Positions 1 through 7,719 of a DNA stretch of 20,715 bases are shown here, one piece after another. Below the pieces are notes generated by a model. It was not told the DNA's origin. It ran no database searches and worked only from the letters and a program-made list of their open reading frames with translations. This DNA is from a virus. A program made the position numbers and the translations under genes. The stretch covers positions 1 through 20,715 of the IMG/VR virus record IMGVR_UViG_3300001812_000008; one strand, given 5' to 3'. Positions within the stretch are counted from its first letter, which is position 1, and the number at the start of each line of letters is the position of its first letter.

Positions 1-16
1 CCCTCCAAGTGACGAG

Positions 17-45
17 GGAGGCAGGCAAAGGCTCGGCTTGCCTCC
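17..45. repeat. Hairpin downstream of the capsid gene
   Basis: Seven-base perfect inverted repeat (GGAGGCA at 17-23, TGCCTCC at 39-45) lying just after the stop of the leftward capsid gene. There is no T-tract on the leftward strand, so it is not a clear intrinsic terminator. It could be an mRNA structure between the capsid gene and the next, unseen, late gene. Confidence 0.3.
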
Positions 46-58
46 GTCAACTATGTCG

Positions 59-1039
59 TTATACCCGGTGCCTGAACTGCACGATCCGTATAGCTTTGTT
101 CTCCCAGACACGCAGCCAGTTGGTTGCTGTAGCAAGTTCGGCGTTCGTCGGCGAAGAACCTGCTACGGCAGCCGATGTAAACCGCACACCGCGCGGATGC
201 ATGACAAAGGTTTTGCGGCTGACTAGACGATCATCGCCAGCCAGGGCGCTGCGCTCGGTTTCCGTCGGTATGAATCCTACAGGATTGCCGTTACCGTAAG
301 CAATCGCGCCCGTGCCAAAGATGTAACTGGTGGTGTTGATCCCGCCCGCTACAGTTGCCACAGGCAGCGAGTCATCGACAATGATATTGCGGCCCATAAA
401 CTGCTTCATCCCGGCCTGTTGCTCAGACGGCGGCACGAAGGTTATTAGGTTCAGCCGTGCCAGCGCCGCCTCGGTTTGGCTGTGGATGGCGATAGCGGTA
501 AGCTGGTCTTTGGCGTCACCCAACCTTTGCACGGCGTCGATGAAGTTGGTGGCAGTAAAACGGTGACCATCAGCCGTAGCAGTCGCATCAACAGGCTGAA
601 TGTTATGCACGTTTCCGCTCATGCTGGCGGCTAAAAATACGCCAGTCAACGTATCAATAAGCGCCGTCTGCATCTGCCTGGCCCAGTAGGCCGCTACAAA
701 GTCGGCGATTGCGGCAAGCGGGTCATCGCCGGACAGGTTAGACGCTAAATCGTTAACAGCCCAACCGTCCCCTCTCCTTAAAATTACCGCTATGTCTTGA
801 TCCGCCACAATTTTTTTAATCGTTAGCGGCACGGAATCGCTAAGCACTTGATCTGTGCCAGTCAGGTCATTCCAGAACGGCATATTGATTGTTCTTGCCC
901 CTACGCTGGCAAGCTGATCAAAGTCCGCTCCGGTAGACAAAATGCCGCTACGGAAAAGCGCCGATAGTGCCATCGTGCGCCGCACTACATAGTCATTAAA
1001 CACACTCGGGACAATAATGTCCGCAATCCTTACAGTCAT
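59..1039 (-). CDS. Phage major capsid protein
   Basis: A 326-residue protein, probably the HK97-fold shell subunit of the phage head. The N-terminal stretch (about 1-60), with ADIIVPSVFNDYV followed by a Thr/Ser/Asn-rich segment, and the C-terminal HPRGVRFTS (about 281-289) followed by NWLRVWENKAIR-type residues resemble the gp13-like major capsid family of Gram-positive siphoviruses. No catalytic motif is expected. It starts at ATG behind AAGGAGAG and lies 21 bp after the scaffold gene, the usual scaffold-then-capsid order. The length is normal for this capsid family. The call rests on both sequence resemblance and position in a late operon with terminase, portal, minor head protein and scaffold. 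Confidence 0.88.
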   Translation of the reverse strand: MTVRIADIIVPSVFNDYVVRRTMALSALFRSGILSTGADFDQLASVGARTINMPFWNDLTGTDQVLSDSVPLTIKKIVADQDIAVILRRGDGWAVNDLASNLSGDDPLAAIADFVAAYWARQMQTALIDTLTGVFLAASMSGNVHNIQPVDATATADGHRFTATNFIDAVQRLGDAKDQLTAIAIHSQTEAALARLNLITFVPPSEQQAGMKQFMGRNIIVDDSLPVATVAGGINTTSYIFGTGAIAYGNGNPVGFIPTETERSALAGDDRLVSRKTFVMHPRGVRFTSAAVAGSSPTNAELATATNWLRVWENKAIRIVQFRHRV

Positions 1040-1060
1040 TTAAAACCACTCTCCTTAAGT

Positions 1061-1642
1061 TTATTTCGCCTCGGCCATCAGTCTTTGCGCCAAGGCAGGG
1101 TTATCCTTGACTATCTGCGCCTGTTTCGTAAGATTGAACGTTTCACGCTTCCACGGATTAATTTCGCCGCCGCCGGCGCCGGGCGGGTTTGTCCCACCAC
1201 CTACGGGTTTCCCTGTGGCGCCAAGCGCTTTCTTCAATTCCTCAGCATCTTGCTTGATTTCCTCAACAGTTGCTCCCTTGACCCGATTCGCCCAAGTTTT
1301 GGATAAGCCCAACTCTTCCAGGATAGCCAGCTTGTCGATTTCCAACTTAAGGTTCGCTGCCTGCTGCTCGTGTTTAGCTTTTTCCCGTTCGGCTTCTTCC
1401 AGTTTGCTCTTGAGCTTCTCAGTCTCAGTCATCTGAGCATCTTTGAGTTTCTGGTACTCCTCCGCAGCTTTTTTTAGGTCTGCGTAGTCTTTGGTTTTTT
1501 CCCGTTCCCGCTGCAGCCTGTCAGCAATAATCGCGTCAAGTTCGGCTTGCGTGAACGTCTTATCCGGCTGTTTGCTGCCTTGATTGCCCTGGCCGCCGTC
1601 ACCAGGTGTTTGGTTGCCTTGGTTTTTGTTCTCGTCACTCAT
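1061..1642 (-). CDS. Capsid scaffolding protein (DUF4355 / GP20-like)
   Basis: A 193-residue, highly charged protein that likely guides capsid assembly and is absent from the mature head. The N-terminus (1-30) is Gly/Gln/Asn-rich and disordered-looking. Then comes FTQAELDAIIADRLQRERE, the characteristic opening of DUF4355 scaffolds. A long Lys/Glu-rich coiled coil runs to about residue 115, followed by a Gly/Pro-rich hinge (about 145-160) and a short C-terminal segment ending in LMAEAK. It starts at ATG with AAAGGAG eight bases upstream. It sits directly upstream of the capsid gene and follows a leftward terminator-like hairpin at 1698-1731, so scaffold and capsid may be partly separated from the portal genes in expression. 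Confidence 0.87.
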   Translation of the reverse strand: MSDENKNQGNQTPGDGGQGNQGSKQPDKTFTQAELDAIIADRLQREREKTKDYADLKKAAEEYQKLKDAQMTETEKLKSKLEEAEREKAKHEQQAANLKLEIDKLAILEELGLSKTWANRVKGATVEEIKQDAEELKKALGATGKPVGGGTNPPGAGGGEINPWKRETFNLTKQAQIVKDNPALAQRLMAEAK

Positions 1643-1697
1643 TTTGATATACTCCTTTCCGCGCTTAACCGGTGCGCGTGGCCGTAATATTTCGCAT

Positions 1698-1731
1698 AAG
1701 AAAACCGCCTCGACTTGGGTCTTGGCGGCTT
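1698..1731 (-). terminator. Leftward intrinsic terminator-like hairpin after the small acidic gene
   Basis: Read leftward, 1731-1724 pairs with 1709-1702 (AAGCCGCC with GGCGGTTT, one G-U pair). An inner GAC/GTC stem follows, then TTTT-C-TT. The T-tract is short and interrupted, so termination would be partial. It lies 31 bp beyond the stop of the small acidic gene and 55 bp before the scaffold gene, in the middle of the late operon. That position would reduce, not abolish, read-through into the capsid genes, or could mark the end of an acquired cargo segment. Confidence 0.5.
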
Positions 1732-1761
1732 GCCTTAATTTTGTATACTTGCTGTTAGTCT

Positions 1762-2022
1762 TTAATGCGCTACTACATCAATTTCCGTTACAGCTTCTTT
1801 GATGGGTTTTCCATTCAGCAGGAACTTGCTAAGAAATTCTTCAATGCTTGAGAATGTTTGTTCTGTCTCTTGTTTAAAGCTTTCCGCAATATTTACCTTT
1901 TCTCCATCATAGTCCAGAGAATATTCCCTGTCGTCATATTTGAAAATTATTTCGCCCACGATATCAATATCTGTAATAAACTCGCCCACGTTGCTGTATT
2001 TATCAAAAGTTATCATACGCAT
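1762..2022 (-). CDS. Small acidic protein, candidate immunity protein for the MuF-linked toxin domain
   Basis: An acidic protein of about 86 residues with no membrane segment or signal peptide. It contains a beta-strand-rich core, VGEIIFKYDDREYSLDYDGEK, then a helical part with FSSIEEFLSKFLLNGKPIKE. Small proteins of this build (GxIxFxYxxxxYS followed by a helix and a NGKxIKE-like stretch) recur next to polymorphic toxins in Firmicutes, but I recall this from general familiarity and have no search result. It begins 8 bp after the MuF-family gene. An unstructured head operon has no obvious need for it, and its base composition is AT-richer than the head genes. Start: ATG at 2022 behind AAGGGG is preferred; TTG at 2025 or ATG at 2016 are alternatives. 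Inferred role: binds and neutralises the C-terminal domain of its neighbour. Confidence 0.7.
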   Translation of the reverse strand: MRMITFDKYSNVGEFITDIDIVGEIIFKYDDREYSLDYDGEKVNIAESFKQETEQTFSSIEEFLSKFLLNGKPIKEAVTEIDVVAH

Positions 2023-2030
2023 CAATCCCC

Positions 2031-3392
2031 TTATAAATCATTTACCAATTCTATTTCCAGAGCAGTAGGCTTGCGCCATTTCTTTGTTCGCTTTCCATCA
2101 ATCCACTCATGAACATGTAATGTTTCATGACTCCAAGGTTTATTATGGTCTGTCAGATCGATGTCTAATCTCGCGTTGCCATCATGGCCAAAATACCTTC
2201 TCTGTATAATCTTGCCGCTTTCATGTTTTAAATCCACCACAGCATCAGGAAATGCTTTTCTGGGGACACTTCTGCCCTCTATGGTTATTATACCAGTCTT
2301 GCTGTTAATATCAACCACTTTCCCAAGCTTCAAACTGTCGATATAAGCTTCATACTGCTTTATCATGCCGGCATCCCTACCAACCGGCCTTGTTCCTGCT
2401 TTTTCGTAAGTCTTTTTTAGGCGTTCTGCTGCTTTTACCTTTTCGACCATCGGCGCATTTTCGCTTAACAGCACCTCCCGCGCCCTTTTTCTATTGGTCG
2501 CAATTGTCACCTTGTCCCGCGCATCCTTGTATGCCTGCATCTCCGCTTCGCTCTGTGGAGGTGGCGGCTGGTTGCTGAACCGCTCCATAGCCGCCGCGTT
2601 ATCATCAAGCTCGCGAACATAAGGGTGAACTGAATGGCGACAATGCGGGTGTTTAGGAATCCGCACCTCGTCAGTGTACCTTGGATACCGCTTATCCTCA
2701 CCGCTGATGCTGTATGCCCTGCCCTGAATCACGGCGCAAAGCGGACAGGTTGGGTAATGCTGCGATATCTGCACCAAGTCAAGCCCAAACTCCCGGCAGG
2801 TGTTGAGTGTTGCCACGCTGGCCGCCTCCCTGGTGGTGGTGCGGGCCACCATCTCAGCGTAACTGTCCAGCCGCCACCTGCGACCCGCTCTGTCAATCAT
2901 CGCTGTCTGTCCCTGGTCAACGAGCCGCCGGATGACCTCTTTTTTCATATCCCGGACAGTGGCCCCTGCCGCATATTTCCGCGCTGTCGCTTCAAGCCCT
3001 ACCCTGCGAAACATGTCTTGTGTCTGTCGGCCTACAAACTGCGTAGCGTCTCTTAAGTTGCCGCTCATGTTTTGTGCTATCACATCTATGGCCCGCCGGT
3101 GGACTTGAGCGAATTCAGGCGTTTCGGCTACAGCTATCCCAACCCCCATCAGAAAAGCCGCTGTGGTTGCCGTAGCCTGGCTATATGATTGCCCAACTGT
3201 TTGCGCAATCCACTGGTCGGCATGCTGGTCGAGTTGTCGCAAAACAGCCTGGATGTCCAGCATTAAGTCTTTGTGATACCGTGTCCATTGCCCTTTGGCA
3301 TCCTTCTCGACGATAATGCGCAGCACTTCCTCAAAACCCTGCCGGTATATCCCGATTAGTTGCTGGATCTGCCTTTCTACATCGAAAGCCAT
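2031..3392 (-). CDS. MuF / SPP1 gp7-like minor head protein with an extra C-terminal toxin-like domain
   Basis: A 453-residue protein. Residues 1-260 are a phage minor head protein: a helical N-terminus, then the MuF signature CPLC (C216, C219), a spacer of about 30 residues, and HPHCRH (H248, C251, H253), a probable metal-binding pair. Residues 260-355 form a charged linker. From about residue 360 (DNA 2031-2315) there is a separate domain with RRYFGHDGNARLDIDLTDH and HVHEW: D410, D412, D415, H416, H422, H426 and H428 are candidate active-site residues. This tail is absent from plain MuF proteins and is AT-richer. MuF proteins with variable C-terminal toxins and a downstream immunity gene are an established class of phage polymorphic toxins. 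The head part enters the capsid next to the portal, so a toxin could be injected with the DNA. The portal stop and this start overlap (TAATG). The toxin activity is inferred; a nuclease is plausible from the His/Asp pattern. Confidence 0.88.
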   Translation of the reverse strand: MAFDVERQIQQLIGIYRQGFEEVLRIIVEKDAKGQWTRYHKDLMLDIQAVLRQLDQHADQWIAQTVGQSYSQATATTAAFLMGVGIAVAETPEFAQVHRRAIDVIAQNMSGNLRDATQFVGRQTQDMFRRVGLEATARKYAAGATVRDMKKEVIRRLVDQGQTAMIDRAGRRWRLDSYAEMVARTTTREAASVATLNTCREFGLDLVQISQHYPTCPLCAVIQGRAYSISGEDKRYPRYTDEVRIPKHPHCRHSVHPYVRELDDNAAAMERFSNQPPPPQSEAEMQAYKDARDKVTIATNRKRAREVLLSENAPMVEKVKAAERLKKTYEKAGTRPVGRDAGMIKQYEAYIDSLKLGKVVDINSKTGIITIEGRSVPRKAFPDAVVDLKHESGKIIQRRYFGHDGNARLDIDLTDHNKPWSHETLHVHEWIDGKRTKKWRKPTALEIELVNDL

Positions 3393-4822
3393 TAACTACC
3401 ACCACCGCCCTGGCCCTCACCGCCCTGCTGCTGCTCAAGATTAGGGCGGAAGATAAGCGGTGCTTCAGCGTTCGCCTCGGCGGTTATCCGGATCAGCTCC
3501 TCTTTCAGTGTATCAGCCTCATACTGGAACAGCCGCTTGAGCGCCGTCTCCCGGCTGATAAGACCGCTCTGCACTAGGATACTGTGGATTTCCGCTTGTT
3601 CTTTATCGTCTCCAGGCAAACCATCCTGCCAGGCAATATCGATTGATTCAAACTTAACCGCCCCGCGCATTCCTTGGGCTGCTTCCAACTCTGCGGCTAA
3701 TTTCAAGACTTTCTTCAGCGCAGGGTCAAAGCGCATTCGTAACCTGTTCACTTTAGCAAGCGGCGCAAGCATTAATCGTCTTAATGCTGTGCCACTTTCA
3801 GCCATACCAGACTTGAGCTGTCCGAATGCGGCCGCTGAGGTTTCGCTTAACACATATAGCTGCTCCATCAGCAAGTCAATCTGTTTGAATGCTGCCTCCA
3901 GCTGCCCGTCCCAAGTAAAATAGCCGGGCGGGGTTTCACCCTGCCCCACGGGGAAATATTTACCGCCACCCCTGAATAACCACTCGCCGGTTTTTGAGTC
4001 TTGGACCAGTGCCGCATCCGGCCCATACATATTCGGATCGGCGTGTTTGTCCAGTATCCGGCTGATCTGCGCTACCCGAATTTCAAGTTCCTGGATGAGG
4101 CTATCTAAGTCAATGTAGTCGTCCTTTCCCATTATCCTATCGCTGGTGAGAACGTTATTGACCGGAACAATAAGAAATTCATCAACGCCGGTACTGATTT
4201 CCGTCTGTTCTTTTACCGCATCGATTTTACCGTCTTTCAGGTACTGCGTCGTTGTCGTGATTTTTCCTTTTTCATGCAGTTCGGTCTTCAGATACTGCCG
4301 CTTATGGCGCCGTCCGAACATGCCCATCTCTTCGACTTCGTACACATACGCAAGCACTTGCGCCAATGTTTCGCGGATGTTGTCGGCCGCAACAACTAAA
4401 TACCAAATGCCCGGTTGCTGTGTTTCGATAATCGCCCTCTGGTCAAAGCGTATCTTAAACAGCCCTGTGCCGTAGCGCGAAACGTCCAAGGCAACTTCGT
4501 AAGCTGTATTATGCAGCTGATTGTCCTGGGTGAGGCGTTCCAGAGTCGTTTGCTCAGGACTGTTTTTGTTGCCTGCTGTTATCCGCGGCGGCTCACCCAA
4601 GAGCAGGTCCGCGAAGAGTGTCGATAGCCGCTTATGCCAGTTTAAGATTATCTCCAGCGTGGCCTGCTGGTCGTCCCGCAGAAGTTTAACCCACTGCGCG
4701 AACACCTGCTCATGCTTGCCCTCAAAAAGAAGGCGGTTCTGGTTATACCTGGATAGTCTTTCTGCCTCATCGGGCGGCGGCCAGGTATTGCCTGCTTTTA
4801 AAAAATCAAGTGATGTCAGCAA
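3392..4822 (-). CDS. Phage portal protein (SPP1 gp6-like)
   Basis: A 476-residue protein forming the ring at the DNA-entry vertex, through which terminase pumps DNA and to which the tail attaches. Seen: an N-terminal RYNQNRLLFEGKHEQVF stretch typical of SPP1 gp6-like portals, a WHKRLSTLFADLLLGEPP segment, a central region with NNVLTSDRIMGKDDYIDLDSLI, and the clip and stem region around TSAAAFGQLKSGMAESGTALR. The tail is Gln/Gly-rich and ends in GGGGS. The length is usual. The apparent start is TTG at 4822 behind a weak GGGCGG site; an ATG four bases upstream is out of frame. The Gly-rich tail codons also supply the ribosome site of the next gene. It lies between large terminase and minor head protein, the standard packaging order. 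Confidence 0.93.
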   Translation of the reverse strand: MLTSLDFLKAGNTWPPPDEAERLSRYNQNRLLFEGKHEQVFAQWVKLLRDDQQATLEIILNWHKRLSTLFADLLLGEPPRITAGNKNSPEQTTLERLTQDNQLHNTAYEVALDVSRYGTGLFKIRFDQRAIIETQQPGIWYLVVAADNIRETLAQVLAYVYEVEEMGMFGRRHKRQYLKTELHEKGKITTTTQYLKDGKIDAVKEQTEISTGVDEFLIVPVNNVLTSDRIMGKDDYIDLDSLIQELEIRVAQISRILDKHADPNMYGPDAALVQDSKTGEWLFRGGGKYFPVGQGETPPGYFTWDGQLEAAFKQIDLLMEQLYVLSETSAAAFGQLKSGMAESGTALRRLMLAPLAKVNRLRMRFDPALKKVLKLAAELEAAQGMRGAVKFESIDIAWQDGLPGDDKEQAEIHSILVQSGLISRETALKRLFQYEADTLKEELIRITAEANAEAPLIFRPNLEQQQGGEGQGGGGS

Positions 4823-4838
4823 TCATAACACCGCCCTT

Positions 4839-6095
4839 TCACCAGCCACTTGGTTTTTCTACCGGGCTTCTCTTGATGTTTATCATGTCGTCTTCCAGCC
4901 CATAGCGAACACTATCGATGCTGTGATTATCCTTATCAGGAAACTGGCTTTTTACGATTCCGCCATAACCAGTTTCCAGTGAATAGTTTATGAACTCCCT
5001 TGCCGCAAGTGGACACCGTTCCGGGTCAATTATGATCGCCTCCAGGTCTTGCAAAAATTTGATACCAAATTCTAAGCTGCCCGGACCTTTCTTTGCCCCC
5101 TTGATTTTCATGCCATAGCTTCTCAGTTCCGCTATGCTTTTTGGCTCCGCGCTGTCCGCAATAGTCCATACGTCATTGTATCTTTGGGTTTTTTCCCAAA
5201 GCTGCCGATTAAATAGATTGAGGCCGTGGGTCTCAGCAAACAGATATAACCGCCGGCGCATCCGGTCATAATACATCCGCTCAAAGACCAACGGATCTAC
5301 TGCATAACCAAAATCTAAGCCCTGGCGAATGTGGTCAAAGACAGTTATTTCCTCATCAGCAATTTTCCGTAGCTCCACGTTGGTGAATACTTCGAGACCA
5401 GTTCCGACTTCCTCCCCCAGGTATTCATGACGATACGCTGCTTCATTGACTCTTTTCAAATGTTCGGCATCAGCCAAGAACCGCTCGCCTAACCATTCCG
5501 GCGGTACGTCCAGATATGTTGAGTGATGAACTCTCCGGCCAGTCTTCGGCTCCTTCGCCCCTTGATTCACCCAGCTGCGTCCTGACCTTGGCGGGTTGTA
5601 GCTATAAAAAGAAATCCGCTTTTTATTCTCTCCCCGAAAAAGGGACTGGAGAATGTTGCGGATTTCATCTGCGCCAGTAAACTGGTCAAGCTCTTCAAAC
5701 CAAGCATACTTGATATAACCGCGCCCCAGATTAAAAGACCTTGTTTTTTTAGGATTATCCGCCGCCTTAAACACGATCTTCTGAGCGGTGGGACAGTAGA
5801 TGATTTGCATCGGGCTGACCTGGAATTTAAACAGGTGTGCTATTCCCATCTTGCTTGCTGTCCACTCGAACTGACCAAAAACAGTGTCACGCAATTCATT
5901 CTGATATCGCCGGAATATCACAGCGTTTGCTTCTATGTCCTTTATCATCCCCAGCAATATTTGTACGCTAACAAAGGTTGATTTCGTCGACCCGCGACCG
6001 CCTTTTAGCCATACCTCATCAAAAATATCTTGCTTAAGCTCGCCGTGTAGCTTATAAAAGCTGGGGGCAATAAGTGAGGTCAACTTGACGTTCAT
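4839..6095 (-). CDS. Terminase large subunit (ATPase and nuclease)
   Basis: A 418-residue packaging motor that cuts concatemeric DNA and drives it into the head. The ATPase half shows Walker A GGRGSTKS (32-39) and a Walker B region YAWFEELDQF (130-139) with E134/E135. SFYSYNPP (162-169) matches the coupling motif region. The nuclease half has the RNase H-fold acidic residues D261 (GLDFGYAVDP), D314 (ADSAEPKS) and D394 (DNHSIDSVRYG). The motifs fit the PBSX/SPP1-like Terminase_3 group, and the length is normal. It starts at ATG 2 bp after the small-subunit stop, with GGAGAAGG upstream. No frameshift is seen and all expected catalytic residues are present. Confidence 0.96.
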   Translation of the reverse strand: MNVKLTSLIAPSFYKLHGELKQDIFDEVWLKGGRGSTKSTFVSVQILLGMIKDIEANAVIFRRYQNELRDTVFGQFEWTASKMGIAHLFKFQVSPMQIIYCPTAQKIVFKAADNPKKTRSFNLGRGYIKYAWFEELDQFTGADEIRNILQSLFRGENKKRISFYSYNPPRSGRSWVNQGAKEPKTGRRVHHSTYLDVPPEWLGERFLADAEHLKRVNEAAYRHEYLGEEVGTGLEVFTNVELRKIADEEITVFDHIRQGLDFGYAVDPLVFERMYYDRMRRRLYLFAETHGLNLFNRQLWEKTQRYNDVWTIADSAEPKSIAELRSYGMKIKGAKKGPGSLEFGIKFLQDLEAIIIDPERCPLAAREFINYSLETGYGGIVKSQFPDKDNHSIDSVRYGLEDDMINIKRSPVEKPSGW

Positions 6096-6097
6096 AG

Positions 6098-6619
6098 CTA
6101 CTGACCTTCTCCGTTTTCCTCCCCACCAATGTCATCCACTATCTTCACCGACACTTCTCCCGATAGCCTCAGACTATCGCTAAATAGTCCAATATGTTTA
6201 CCGATGAGCTCAAGAGCTTTAATCTTGTCGTAAGTCTTTATCTCACGTTCAACGATGTTTCCCGCTTCGGTGGGGATAGTTTTAACCTTAATGCTGGCAA
6301 TGGCGGCTGTGTCATCCCTATTGGCGTCACAACGAACGGCGGCCTCGTCCATATTGATTACGTCAGTAGCGTTTAAAAATGCTACTTTTGCCAACTCATT
6401 GAGGACACGGTCCTGAGTGATGCCAGTGCGGCGCGATCTGGCTGCCAAGGCTTTCTCGATAGCTTCTTTTACCCTACTTTTCCCTATTAGCCCCGGGCCG
6501 ATTTTATCAGCATTTTTTATACTATATTCTGCACGGATAGCAGCTTGTGTAGCATTTAGATCAATTAAATACTCTTCGACAAATCTTTGCTGCCTTTTTG
6601 TCAGTGCCACCGTTCTCAC
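6098..6619 (-). CDS. Terminase small subunit
   Basis: A 173-residue DNA-recognition subunit of the packaging enzyme. The N-terminus KRQQRFVEEYLIDLNATQAAIRAEYS is split across the helix-turn-helix typical of the Terminase_2 family. It is followed by IGKSRVKEAIEKALAARSRRTGITQDRVLNELAKVAF, the family's central helical segment. The C-terminus is acidic (GGEENGEGQ) and probably contacts the large subunit. The start is GTG at 6619 with GGAG seven bases upstream. It is the first gene of the late operon and lies just left of a leftward terminator and a possible late promoter. Confidence 0.93.
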   Translation of the reverse strand: MRTVALTKRQQRFVEEYLIDLNATQAAIRAEYSIKNADKIGPGLIGKSRVKEAIEKALAARSRRTGITQDRVLNELAKVAFLNATDVINMDEAAVRCDANRDDTAAIASIKVKTIPTEAGNIVEREIKTYDKIKALELIGKHIGLFSDSLRLSGEVSVKIVDDIGGEENGEGQ

Positions 6620-6647
6620 TCCCTAACTCCATCAAGAAGCAACTAAC

Positions 6648-6673
6648 ACAAAAAACCCGCCTCTCGGCAGGTT
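6648..6673 (-). terminator. Leftward terminator between early and late operons
   Basis: Read leftward, AACCTGCC (6673-6666) pairs with GGCGGGTT (6661-6654) with one G-U pair and a GAGA loop, followed directly by TTTTTTGTG. This is a good intrinsic terminator for transcripts coming through the ArpU/RinA-like gene. It would stop early transcription before the terminase genes. Confidence 0.75.
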
Positions 6674-6676
6674 CCC

Positions 6677-6685
6677 TTTATAGCA
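6677..6685 (-). promoter_or_regulatory. Possible extended -10 of the late promoter
   Basis: Leftward reading gives TGC-TATAAA, an extended -10 (TGnTATAAT-like) with no recognisable -35 at 16-18 bp. A -10 without a -35 fits an activator-dependent promoter, and the gene just upstream (6706-7134) is an ArpU/RinA-type late activator candidate. The expected start, about 6670, falls inside the first arm of the adjoining terminator hairpin. Function is inferred from one short motif. Confidence 0.35.
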
Positions 6686-6705
6686 TCTTACCACAGAAAG
6701 TACTC

Positions 6706-7134
6706 TCATTCCTGCCAACTTTCTGCCAAAATTAACCCCATCTCAACCGCCACCATACCAACAAGTTCTCTGCGCAACCGGAAATATGTTCTATCGCTTA
6801 TTGGTATATCGCTACGGACTTTTTGCCAGGGTAGTGCCTGCAAATATTTCAACACAAATAGCTGTCGGTGCTCATCGTTTAATCTACTCAGCGCCCGGTC
6901 AATTGCACATATGTTGTCGGCCATTTTTTTCAGAACTCTGCTTGTCAAAAGCCTTGTAACTTTTTGGGCTGTAGGGTCGCTGATCTGCCCCAATTTTGAA
7001 ATAGAGGCGACCTCAATCAGCGCAGGCCTGTCTTCCAGTATATCTTCCCTTAGCTCCTGTATTTCTTTTTTTGTTTGTTCGTAGCCATATAATTCATACT
7101 CGACATACCTAAAGACCGCCCGCGGAATTTTCAT
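6706..7134 (-). CDS. ArpU/RinA-family late transcription regulator
   Basis: A 142-residue protein, probably the activator of late gene transcription. The N-terminal half (about 1-60) is helical with YGYEQTKKEIQELREDIL. The C-terminal half has ALSRLNDEHRQLFVLKYLQALPW split by a turn and then a sigma-70 region 4-like helix-turn-helix (SDIPISDRTYFRLRRELV, about 111-128). This layout and size match phage ArpU/RinA-type regulators, which sit at the end of the early operon directly before terminase and switch on packaging and structural genes. It starts at ATG 2 bp after the VRR-NUC stop, and a strong leftward terminator follows its stop. Confidence 0.8.
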   Translation of the reverse strand: MKIPRAVFRYVEYELYGYEQTKKEIQELREDILEDRPALIEVASISKLGQISDPTAQKVTRLLTSRVLKKMADNICAIDRALSRLNDEHRQLFVLKYLQALPWQKVRSDIPISDRTYFRLRRELVGMVAVEMGLILAESWQE

Positions 7135-7136
7135 TA

Positions 7137-7439
7137 CTAGCCTCCCACATGCTTGAAATTGGTCTCCCGCAGATAAGTCTCCACATCATCAACGCTCCTG
7201 GCAACGATATACTCACCACCGTGCGCAAGGATTGCGCAGCCAAATGCGGCCTGCTCGGGAGATTGTTTACTGCGCGGATGCGGCGTTTTTACTTCTATCC
7301 ACAAAGACCGCCCAGCCTTAACCGCATACAGGTCAGCAACCCCTTTGTGTGATAGCGCTGACTGATGAATTTTAAAGCAGTACCATTTGTGCCACCCCAT
7401 GTAGTCGCGTATCGCTCCTTGGACGTCAGCTTCACTCAC
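7137..7439 (-). CDS. VRR-NUC domain nuclease
   Basis: A 100-residue stand-alone nuclease of the PD-(D/E)XK superfamily. Seen: GVADLYAV with D36, WIEVKT with E49 and K51, and a Gln-containing helix (SPEQAAFGCAIL, Q63) after the core, then GGEYIVARSVDDVETYL. These are the elements of VRR-NUC proteins, which in phages probably process branched or replicating DNA. The start is GTG at 7439, overlapping the stop of the upstream gene by 8 bp, so translation is likely coupled. The length is typical for phage single-domain members. Confidence 0.9.
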   Translation of the reverse strand: MSEADVQGAIRDYMGWHKWYCFKIHQSALSHKGVADLYAVKAGRSLWIEVKTPHPRSKQSPEQAAFGCAILAHGGEYIVARSVDDVETYLRETNFKHVGG

Positions 7440-7719
7440 CGCTTTGACCTGCCTTCCACTCTAAAGTTTCTGCCATCGCCTGCCCGCAGTGTAAGTCCGC
7501 TGCTGAAACCGTAACCCGGTATCTGCCGGTATATATCACCGTGAAGTACTCCGTCACCGCCTCTACCGTGCCCGTGTACCGCATAATGCGGCGGTGGCCT
7601 CTGGTGCTGTCCCGCATCGTGACAATTACCTTGTCGCCAGGTCGGGGGTGTTGAAAGATATTTTCCTTGTGGCTTGGGGAACCAATCGCCCCACCGACAA
7701 TTACTCGCTTAGTCATCAT
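7432..7719 (-). CDS. Unassigned small basic protein, probable beta-barrel
   Basis: Not recognised. About 95 residues, basic, with PRPGDKVIVTMRDSTRGH followed by alternating strands (RRIMRYTGTVEAVTEYFTVIYTG, in parts). This looks like a small SH3-like or KOW-like barrel. Several phage early operons carry one-domain barrels of this size between replication genes and the late regulator. Two adjacent ATG codons (7719 and 7716) follow AGGTGG. It overlaps its upstream neighbour by 11 bp and its downstream neighbour by 8 bp. Confidence 0.7.
   Translation of the reverse strand: MMTKRVIVGGAIGSPSHKENIFQHPRPGDKVIVTMRDSTRGHRRIMRYTGTVEAVTEYFTVIYTGRYRVTVSAADLHCGQAMAETLEWKAGQSGE

Noticed and set aside
2634-3056. 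Rightward 140-codon open frame
   Set aside because: Lies wholly antisense to the MuF-family gene, which has clear motifs; no ribosome site or protein family signal.
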